DNA from: JALJPB01 sp963933115
GTDB taxonomy: Bacteria; Pseudomonadota; Gammaproteobacteria; Enterobacterales; Alteromonadaceae
Assembly (NCBI GenBank): GCA_963933115.1
Contig: CAWVSL010000034.1
Location: 1 to 29,986, forward strand
DNA: 29,986 bases
Direction: 5' to 3'
Part shown: piece after piece, positions 24,191 to 29,986 of the stretch
How the letters are laid out: each line of letters opens with the position of its first letter
How positions within the stretch are numbered: the first letter of the stretch is position 1
The notes under the pieces: generated by a model
Told to the model about the DNA's origin: nothing
Databases searched by the model: none
What the model saw: only the letters and a program-made list of their open reading frames with translations
Program-made: the position numbers and the translations under genes

Positions 24191-24676
24191 ATGGAATACA
24201 ATACTTCTGATTTGTGTAATGTTTATGCAGACCTTATCGATGTTGTTGAGCCTATTTTCAGTAACTACGGTGGTCGACATTCTTTTGGTGGTGAAGTTGT
24301 CACGGTAAAGTGTTTTGAAAGTAACGGCCTCATCAGCCAAGTACTTGACTCTGATGGTACAGGAAAAGTATTAGTTATCGATGGTGGTGGCTCTACTCGC
24401 CGTGCACTAATTGATGGTGTTATTGCAGAGCAAGCTTATAAAAATAATTGGGAAGGCATTGTTTGTTTCGGCAGTGTTCGTGACGTCGATATTTTAGAAG
24501 AAATTGAAATAGGCATTCAAAGTCTTGTTGCTATTCCCGTTGGCGCTGATGATAACGAAAATGGTATGAGTGACTTAGCGATTAACTTTGGCGGTGTGAC
24601 ATTTTTACCTGATGATCACATTTACTCTGATAATACCGGCATTATATTGTCACCCGATGCATTGGATATTGAGTAA
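24191..24676 (+). CDS. rraA: regulator of RNase E activity A
   Basis: Trimeric inhibitor that binds the C-terminal scaffold of RNase E and alters mRNA decay. It has the RraA/methyltransferase-like fold with GGRHSFGGEVVTVKCFE near the start, GKVLVIDGGGSTRRALIDG (the glycine-rich loop plus Arg) and GFxGSVRD-like CFGSVRDVD. Length 161 aa equals E. coli RraA. ATG 24191 is used, with GAGATAACGT upstream. It has its own promoter, so it can be expressed apart from hslVU. In E. coli menA lies between hslU and rraA; here DUF971 and a 222-nt gap do. Confidence 0.96.
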   Translation: MEYNTSDLCNVYADLIDVVEPIFSNYGGRHSFGGEVVTVKCFESNGLISQVLDSDGTGKVLVIDGGGSTRRALIDGVIAEQAYKNNWEGIVCFGSVRDVDILEEIEIGIQSLVAIPVGADDNENGMSDLAINFGGVTFLPDDHIYSDNTGIILSPDALDIE

Positions 24677-24761
24677 AAAACCACAGTACTATAAAAAAAT
24701 CTTATAAAAATAGTATTTTACCCTCTTGGCCAACGCTTGATAAGCACTTCCTGATGAAAAA

Positions 24762-24799
24762 AATAACCCCGTAATTTAATGAAAAATTACGGGGTTATT
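24762..24799. terminator. bidirectional terminator between rraA and the rpsF-rplI operon
   Basis: A perfect 16-bp stem (24762-24777 with 24784-24799, core AACCCCGTAATTT) and a 6-nt loop. The minus strand continues in a T-run (complement of 24757-24763), terminating rplI. The plus strand has TT at the arm end for rraA. Confidence 0.9.
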
Positions 24800-24844
24800 G
24801 AATAATGTGCAAAGTACTTGCAAGCAAGTGCTTTAAAACATTAC

Positions 24845-25297
24845 TTATGCTTGAGCGATAACAATAACTTTGATGCTAGTATCAACATCGTGGTGTAAGT
24901 GAATTGCAATATCAAATTCACCTGTTTCGCGGATAGTACCTAATGGTAAACGTACTTCAGACTTAGCAACTTCAACGCCAGCTTCAGTAATCGCGTCAGC
25001 GATGTCACGTGTACCAATTGAACCGAATAATTTACCTTCGTCACCAGCTTTTGATGCGATAGTAATCTCACTCAATTCAACAACTTTAGCTGCACGAGCT
25101 TCAGCTACTTTCAATACTTCAGCTAAGTTTGTTTCAATATCAGCACGACGTGCTTCAAAATGTTCAACATTAGCATCTGATGCAAATACTGCTTTACCTT
25201 GTGGTAATAAGTAGTTACGAGCATAACCAGACTTTACTGATACCTTGTCACCAAGGCCGCCTAATTTGGCAATTTTATCTAGAAGAATTACTTCCAT
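24845..25297 (-). CDS. rplI: 50S ribosomal protein bL9
   Basis: Ribosomal protein at the base of the L1 stalk that helps keep the reading frame. The N-terminal domain begins MEVILLDKIAKLGGLGDKV with the rRNA-binding GYARNYLLPQGKA. A long connecting helix (about residues 45-75) and the C-terminal domain (GKLFGSIGTRDIADAI, GEFDIAIHLH) follow. The length of 150 aa is standard. AAGGGG precedes the ATG. It is the last gene of the operon rpsF-priB-rpsR-rplI, 18 nt after rpsR, and is followed by a strong terminator. Confidence 0.98.
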   Translation of the reverse strand: MEVILLDKIAKLGGLGDKVSVKSGYARNYLLPQGKAVFASDANVEHFEARRADIETNLAEVLKVAEARAAKVVELSEITIASKAGDEGKLFGSIGTRDIADAITEAGVEVAKSEVRLPLGTIRETGEFDIAIHLHHDVDTSIKVIVIAQA

Positions 25298-25315
25298 TTG
25301 AAACCCCTTATTAGC

Positions 25316-25543
25316 TTACTTATGTAAGTCAGTATATGGTAACAATGCCATGTAGCGAGCGCGTTTGATAGCACGACCTAATAGGCGTTGATATTTAGCA
25401 GCAGTACCAGTGATACGGCTAGGAACAATTTTACCACTTTCAGTAATATAGTTTTTCAGTGTAGCAATATCTTTATAATCGACAGAGGTAGCACCTTCCG
25501 CTGTGAAGCGGCAGAACTTACGACGTCTAAAAAAACGAGACAT
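25316..25543 (-). CDS. rpsR: 30S ribosomal protein bS18
   Basis: Small-subunit protein that forms a pair with bS6 on the platform. It is almost identical to E. coli S18 in FFRRRKFCRFTAEG, DYKDIATLKNYITESGKI and KRARYMALLPYTD. ATG 25543 (MSRFFRRRKF) is used because GGAG lies seven bases upstream and it gives the standard 75 aa; the frame extends four codons further upstream. It lies between priB and rplI. Confidence 0.97.
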   Translation of the reverse strand: MSRFFRRRKFCRFTAEGATSVDYKDIATLKNYITESGKIVPSRITGTAAKYQRLLGRAIKRARYMALLPYTDLHK

Positions 25544-25583
25544 AGATTTCTCCAAGTAGGTGATTACTCAATAAGTAATCGCC

Positions 25584-25892
25584 TTAAGTAATTAATTCAA
25601 TATCTTGAGCATGTAATACTAGTAACGAATTACCATTTCTAGTTTCATGACGATTAATAAAACCGGTCACTTTAATTTTACAGCCCGCAATTAAATCACG
25701 AGTTAAGTTTTGTGAAAGTTGGCCCGTTAACACTACTTGTATTCTGACAAATGCTTGTCGGTTCATTCCTGCTTCAACTTGTATGGACTTGTGATCCATA
25801 GAAAATTGACAATGAACAATACCTGCAGGGCTGGTTGAAATTTTAGGTGTTTTAACGACCTCTCCAACCAATACGAGACAATTCTCCAACAC
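25584..25892 (-). CDS. priB: primosomal replication protein N
   Basis: Dimeric OB-fold protein that stabilises PriA on DNA and recruits DnaT during replication restart. The 102 aa include CQFSMDHKSIQVEAG and RQAFVRIQVVLTGQ, together with LVLHAQDIEL at the end, all matching E. coli PriB (104 aa). The start is not ATG: GTG 25892 is used, seven bases after the rpsF stop. TTG 25889, one codon later, aligns even better with the E. coli N-terminus. Weak initiation and close coupling to rpsF fit low PriB dosage from a ribosomal operon. Confidence 0.94.
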   Translation of the reverse strand: MLENCLVLVGEVVKTPKISTSPAGIVHCQFSMDHKSIQVEAGMNRQAFVRIQVVLTGQLSQNLTRDLIAGCKIKVTGFINRHETRNGNSLLVLHAQDIELIT

Positions 25893-25899
25893 AGATGGC

Positions 25900-26346
25900 T
25901 TATTCTTCGCTTGCAGTTTCTTCAGAGCTTACTTCTTCAGCATTCGCTTCAGTTGTAGCTTCTTCAGTACTTGCTTGCTCAGGCGCAACATCTTTCTTCA
26001 CTTCGCGGCGATCATCACGACGGTCATCTTTAGCAGCAGCCATTGGCGATGCTTCAGTTACCGCAGTTTTAGTGCGCATAATCATGTTACGAATAATTAC
26101 TTCGTTATAACGGAAAGACGTTTCTAGTTCATCAATAACAGCCTGTGGCGCTTCAATGTTCATAAGAACATAGTGTGCTTTGTGCAATTTATTGATTGGG
26201 TATGCTAATTGGCGACGGCCCCAGTCTTCAAGACGGTGGATTGTGCCTTCAGCAGCGGTAACGATATCAGTATAACGCTGAATCATACCAGTTACTTGTT
26301 CACTCTGATCAGGGTGAACCATAAATACGATTTCGTAATGACGCAT
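25900..26346 (-). CDS. rpsF: 30S ribosomal protein bS6
   Basis: Platform protein that binds 16S rRNA with bS18. The ferredoxin-like domain spans about residues 1-95 (MRHYEIVFMVHPDQSEQV, EDWGRRQLAYPINKLHKAHY). A long charged tail of about 50 residues follows, with a KDDRRDDRREVKKD patch and then many Glu, Ala and Ser, ending in EETASEE. E. coli S6 has a shorter acidic tail that RimK extends with Glu; the encoded tail here is unusually long. AAGGAGC precedes ATG 26346. First gene of the operon. Confidence 0.97.
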   Translation of the reverse strand: MRHYEIVFMVHPDQSEQVTGMIQRYTDIVTAAEGTIHRLEDWGRRQLAYPINKLHKAHYVLMNIEAPQAVIDELETSFRYNEVIIRNMIMRTKTAVTEASPMAAAKDDRRDDRREVKKDVAPEQASTEEATTEANAEEVSSEETASEE

Positions 26347-26369
26347 TACGAGCTCCTTACGGTTGTAGC

Positions 26370-26402
26370 CTCATATACTGGCTCAGCCCAACACCAGTTG
26401 AG
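26370..26402 (-). promoter_or_regulatory. leader hairpin of the rpsF operon
   Basis: On the minus strand CTCAACTGG pairs with CCAGT-ATA-TGAG: a 5-bp and a 4-bp stem split by a three-base bulge, around a 12-nt loop. It lies 24 nt before the rpsF ATG. A CCG follows at 26360-26362. bS6:bS18 autoregulatory leaders occur in many bacteria; whether this hairpin is one is inference. Confidence 0.4.
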
Positions 26403-26444
26403 ACAAGGAACAAAAAATATGTTCAGGCTGAATTAAGGACGCAT

Positions 26445-26473
26445 ATTGTAGATAAACCAAACTATTAATGCAA
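26445..26473 (-). promoter_or_regulatory. promoter of the rpsF-priB-rpsR-rplI operon
   Basis: On the minus strand: -35 TTGCAT (26468-26473), 17-nt spacer, -10 TACAAT (26445-26450). The leader would be about 92 nt and contains the 26370-26402 hairpin. Confidence 0.6.
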
Positions 26474-26552
26474 GATAAAGATAAAGTCTGGCTTAATTAA
26501 ACCTTAGTTGACGAAAACCTACTATTAACGTATCGAACAAGCGTATCATTAA

Positions 26553-26581
26553 TCAGGGTTAGTAACAGCGTTATAACCTGA
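26553..26581. repeat. inverted repeat downstream of the broken cyclase gene
   Basis: TCAGGGTTA (26553-26561) pairs with TAACCTGA (26574-26581) with one bulged G. It lies about 40 nt after the reconstructed stop of the diguanylate cyclase. T-tracts are poor, so terminator function is doubtful. Confidence 0.35.
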
Positions 26582-26621
26582 CCCAATAGCATACTAAAGC
26601 CTAATCACCTTGACATATGAA

Positions 26622-28614
26622 TTAAAAATCAGCGAAAAGCACGACTTTATTACGGCCTCTTTTTTTGCCTCATACATCGCATTGTCAGCACATTCCATCA
26701 ACATAGTTTGATTGTCTGCGTCCTGAAGATAAATTGCCACACCAATACTCGAAGAAATCTTGAGCACTACACCGTTGTGCATGACAAAAGGTTCTTGTAA
26801 AGTTGTTCGTATTTTATTGGCGACATCATCTGCATTATGATCAATATTAGGGAGCACGACAACAAACTCATCGCCTCCTAACCTGCCAACGGTATCTGTA
26901 GCGCGCAAACAATATTGAATACGAGTAGAGACTTCTATCAATAACCAATCACCGATATGATGGCCATAGATATCATTCACTTTTTTAAAACCATCTAAAT
27001 CAATAAAGAGAATAGCCATCTTTTTTTAGCACGTTCAGTAAAAGCAATAGCTTGCTTCAATCTATCATTGATTAAACGACGATTAGGAAGGCGAGTTAAC
27101 TGATCATACGAGGCTTCCTTATCCAAACGCATTTGGATGTTTTTTTGCTCAGTAATATCATAATTAACACCGACCAGCCGAATTGCCTTGCCTGCGCTGT
27201 CAAGAGTGGTTTTTGACACCGCTTTAATATAATGAACTGAGTTATCTGGCCACAACACACGAAATTCCGGACAATACTCTCGCTCATTTCTAAGAGCTGC
27301 TTGTATTTCACCGTCAATATGTGCGCGGTCATCGATGTGTACTCTGGAAAGCCATGCTTCGTATAGATCGTCAAAATCTGCCGGTTCTAAACCATATAAG
27401 CGGTACATCACCGGATCCCAATTCAAAAGATTATTTTCGATATCCCAATCCCAAATCCCAACAATGCCGGCTGAAGCCCCTGCCTTTAATCGATCAACTA
27501 ATACTTTCAAACTTAGGCTCGCCTGGCGTGCTTTGTTGCTACTGCTTGCAAAGTTAAGCATCACCAGCAGTATAAGTAGCGATAAAATCGTACCGGTAAA
27601 GCCAACTAATTGAGCTAGGTTGTTTTCAATAATACTTTCAAAAACAGCAGTGCTTTGAAAGTTTACCGTCCAGTTTCGACCGGGGAATTCAAGAATTGTA
27701 ACCATAGAAAAAAGGGGGGTAAATGATTGGTTATCACTACTAGAAAAATAATCAGGATTTATTTTAGGTTCGTAAAGTAGTACTTCTGCCTTTTGCAAAT
27801 CTCCGTCATATATTGAAAAATTTACGTGGCGTTCTTTATCACTCAGCAAAATACCTTTAATTAAATTATCAATCCGAAAGGGGCTATATACATAGCCAAT
27901 GAGTTCTTTTTGACGCTGAGCTACGCTTTCAATAGGTGCCCCACTTCGATACAAGGGCAGGTACATAAGAAAGCCATTTTGTAAATCATCACCATTTTCC
28001 TGAACCAACTTAACCTTAGCGGAAAAGGCGACATTACCGTTATCACGAGCGATATCCATCGCGATATGGCGAGCTTTTTCTGAATACATATCATAGCCAA
28101 AAGCGCGCTGGTTTCTAGCGGTAAAGGCTCAAGATAAAGAATACTACTGTATTTATCACGTTCTCCTGCTGGAAAGACCTTAAATTCATTAAAGCCTTCC
28201 AACTTGACCGTATTAACAAAGACCTTTTTTCCTCTGGCTTCAACATAACGGCATAACCGATACCTTGAATGCCAGGCCAATGCTTGTTCACTGCCAAATT
28301 AGTGACGTAATCATGAAATTCTTGGCGGTTAACATGCTCACTGGCTTTAAATAATCCGATCCCCCCTCGTAGAACTTGCTGATATCCCTGCATACGTTGT
28401 TCAATGGCTTGAAGAGTTTGGGCGACCTCAAATTTAAATAAATCTTGCATATGACGTTGATTAGACTTGCTAGTGATCGAGTAAGCAATAAGGGTAAAAA
28501 AAGACTGATTGAAAAAAGAAACCAAGAAGAATAAGGACTTTGAACAAATTTAGAAAAAGGGGTTGGCCTTTCTAACTCATCTGCCTTTGTTTCCCTGTCG
28601 TTAAATTTACTCAC
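26622..28614 (-). pseudogene. CHASE-PAS-GGDEF diguanylate cyclase, broken by five frameshifts
   Basis: Restoring one base at each of five places gives one frame of exactly 665 codons plus stop, from GTG 28614 (GGAG eight bases before it) to TAA 26622-26624. The order would be: membrane helix; periplasmic CHASE domain (HWPGIQGIGYAVML, VKLEGFNEFKVFPAGERD, FLMYLPLYR); second helix (GTILSLLILLVML); PAS domain (GIWDWDIENNLLNWDP, HIDDRAHIDG, VNYDITEQK); and GGDEF. The cyclase motif GGDEF and the inhibitory RxxD five residues before it (RATD) are intact. Lesions: A7 28496-28502, T6 28225-28230, near 28118-28121 (one G/C missing), T7 27021-27027 and T7 26660-26666. As written the longest piece (26995-28089) ends before GGDEF, so no cyclase would be made. 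The ligand of the CHASE domain is unknown. Confidence 0.85.
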
Positions 28615-29022
28615 TGTTAAAGCTCCCTCTACATTTTAATCAAAATACATCCCATTAATTTCAACGGTCATTTCACTATCATTGAAAAATCATGGATGAG
28701 AAAATCCCAGTCTAGATAAGAATAGTTCAAGTTTGATTGTTAAGTGTAAGTCGAATTGACGATTTTATTTTGCTGGAGGCCGAATAGACTGATAAGACTA
28801 AAATCAAAGTTAGAGCCCAAGGTCAGTTGCTAAAGAGTTGCTCGGTGAATGTTGAGATGGTGGCTATTTTAAAGCCGATAATGTTCTGCTTAGAGAAATG
28901 CGATACTTGCCTCAAGGTTTAACCTAGCAGTTAAAATATCGACCGGTGTGTCATTCGGCATATTAGTAAGACACACTATATATTCTCTGTTTTAACTCAA
29001 TTTTCATTATTCCCCTAAAAGC
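28615..29022. other. intergenic stretch without a recognisable gene
   Basis: Short open stretches exist on both strands, such as a plus-strand frame around 28880-28920 reading DNVLLREMRYLPQGL, but each is bounded by nearby stops and lacks a start with a ribosome binding site. It looks like eroded coding DNA or spacer; no family could be named. Confidence 0.5.
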
Positions 29023-29050
29023 AAAAACCCCTACATTTTTAATATAGGGG
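29023..29050 (-). terminator. Rho-independent terminator of the PDZ protein gene
   Basis: On the minus strand CCCCTA (29045-29050) pairs with TAGGGG (29028-29033) over an AT-rich 11-nt loop and is followed by TTTTTGC. It lies 40 nt past the stop codon of the PDZ gene. Confidence 0.75.
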
Positions 29051-29089
29051 CTTAATTTTTCATTAGAAAAAGGTAGTATCTGAAAGAGG

Positions 29090-29818
29090 CTACCTTGAAA
29101 TAGTAAAACCTGTTTGTTCAAGTGAAAATCGGTCTTCAGACAATCCACTTGAAGCAATTACTAAGCCTTTTTTATTAAATTCAAAGCGGGTGATAGAATA
29201 CATTTCAAACGGCAGGTCAACCTCAGCATCAATATCGTTAACTGTGGTCCAAACATAGACAACGTTGCCTTTACTGATCATCTCATTAACTTTAATTTTA
29301 GCCGTCCAAAAATCAGCTTTTGCCGCTTTCATATCGGCTAATAAGACAGCCTTGGTCATAGTATTCTTAATAATACCTCTCGATACCTCTATATCTTGCA
29401 TCTTACCTGCGCGCTTAATAGTCGCTTTGACAGGTTCGCCCGGCTTACCTCGGAAAGATAATTTGCCCATATTGGCCTTATTGACTTCTACCCCATTCAC
29501 CACGATAAACTCATCATCCACTTTTAGGACTTTGGACGCTGGACTGCCTTCTATAGTTCGGCTTACAATCATTTTACCGGTATCGATGGGATCAAAGTTA
29601 AATCCAAAGCCTACGTAGCGTCCGCCACTGAATAAGCCATCGTCAGCCATATTCTTCTCGATATAAGCAATATGTTCTTTTTTACCGGCAACGGTAGCCT
29701 CAAGCCACCCTTTAACAATAACCTCATTGGGATTAACTTGTTCTTCATGATGCCCAGCCAGTGTTAGTTGGCTAAAAATCAAGGTTAGTGTAGCCATAAT
29801 AATATTATTAAATTTCAA
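29090..29818 (-). CDS. exported PDZ-domain protein
   Basis: 242 aa with a signal peptide (MKFNNIIMATLTLIFSQLTLA, cleaved before GHHEE), so periplasmic or outer-membrane-associated. About residues 65-135 form a PDZ domain: GFGFNFDP, then IEGSPASKVLKVDDEFIVVNG, the usual carboxylate-binding and GSPA-GL-like segment, and GKPGEPVKATIKR. No protease domain is attached, so it is not DegP, DegS or RseP. The remaining C-terminal portion (FWTAKIKVNEMI, VVYVWTTVNDIDAEVDLP) resembles the NTF2/SnoaL-like part of small secreted proteins, but this is uncertain. ATG 29818 is preceded by AAGGAAATAAATTTTG. Stand-alone gene with its own terminator. Its partner is unknown. Confidence 0.75.
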   Translation of the reverse strand: MKFNNIIMATLTLIFSQLTLAGHHEEQVNPNEVIVKGWLEATVAGKKEHIAYIEKNMADDGLFSGGRYVGFGFNFDPIDTGKMIVSRTIEGSPASKVLKVDDEFIVVNGVEVNKANMGKLSFRGKPGEPVKATIKRAGKMQDIEVSRGIIKNTMTKAVLLADMKAAKADFWTAKIKVNEMISKGNVVYVWTTVNDIDAEVDLPFEMYSITRFEFNKKGLVIASSGLSEDRFSLEQTGFTISR

Positions 29819-29960
29819 AATTTATTTCCTTATATGTATTTATTATTTAAATTAAAGATTACGTCTACTGATGTTCAAATTAAAAAATAAACTGTAAAAA
29901 TCATTTTTATACATAATCAATAATAGTCATTTTTTGTTAAATAACTTTTATCAGACTACC

Positions 29961-29979
29961 ACATACATACATACATACA
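29961..29979. repeat. tetranucleotide microsatellite (ACAT)n
   Basis: Four full ACAT units and a partial one at the window edge, upstream of the PDZ gene on its promoter side. Tetranucleotide tracts can vary in copy number by slippage. Confidence 0.8.
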
Positions 29980-29986
29980 ATATATA

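Noticed and set aside
28876..28932. Short frame DNVLLREMRYLPQGL as a transposase remnant
   Set aside because: Too short, no catalytic motif and no inverted repeats; resemblance not supportable.
1..29986. CRISPR array, tRNA, rRNA, intact transposase or phage genes
   Set aside because: No regularly spaced repeats, no cloverleaf or rRNA-like blocks, and no transposase or phage protein motifs seen in any frame.

Overview
The window reads as chromosomal DNA of an AT-rich marine gammaproteobacterium, most likely Alteromonadales and probably Colwelliaceae (Colwellia/Thalassotalea-like). The reasons are gammaproteobacterial gene orders (rpmE-priA-ftsN-hslVU-rraA, rpsF-priB-rpsR-rplI, dnaB-alr), PriB, FtsN, HslVU and RraA of gammaproteobacterial type, and low GC. 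The family-level call is inference; no database was consulted. No rRNA, tRNA, CRISPR array, intact insertion sequence or prophage is visible.

Layout. 1-904: 3' remnant of a Wzy_C/PglL-type O-oligosaccharyltransferase gene. 1080-1691: ssb on the minus strand with a clear promoter and terminator. 1860-9889: an accessory/metabolic stretch holding an acyl-CoA thioesterase, a secreted Omp85-family barrel protein (probably with a non-ATG start), pssA, fadH, a membrane-anchored EEP-fold hydrolase and a GreA/GreB-like protein. 9913-14979: yajR divergent from uvrA, then a possible small ORF and zur. 15197-17732: the dnaB-alr pair on the minus strand. 18167-24676: rpmE (minus), then priA, ftsN, hslV, hslU, a DUF971 gene and rraA (plus); this is the E. 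coli order without cytR and menA. 24845-26346: rpsF-priB-rpsR-rplI on the minus strand. 26622-28614: a CHASE-PAS-GGDEF diguanylate cyclase gene broken by five one-base losses. 29090-29818: an exported PDZ protein.

How the genes relate. SSB, DnaB, PriA and PriB, which cooperate in replication and replication restart, all lie within 25 kb, with UvrA nearby. A good sigma-32-like promoter sits in front of hslV, consistent with heat-shock control of HslVU. The rpsF leader can fold into a hairpin that may serve autoregulation.

Most of the window is conserved core genome. The items that conventional annotation would miss are: (1) a roughly 150-nt element between dnaB and rpmE (17901-18048) that folds into a long hairpin whose wobble pairs are all G-U on the plus strand, followed by a strong terminator; (2) a possible 34-codon ORF between uvrA and zur that needs one extra A in an A7 run; (3) four copies of a 9-bp motif around the rraA promoter; (4) nested inverted repeats and a probable AUU start upstream of the Omp85 gene; (5) the fully reconstructible broken diguanylate cyclase. 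None of these is a proven new system.
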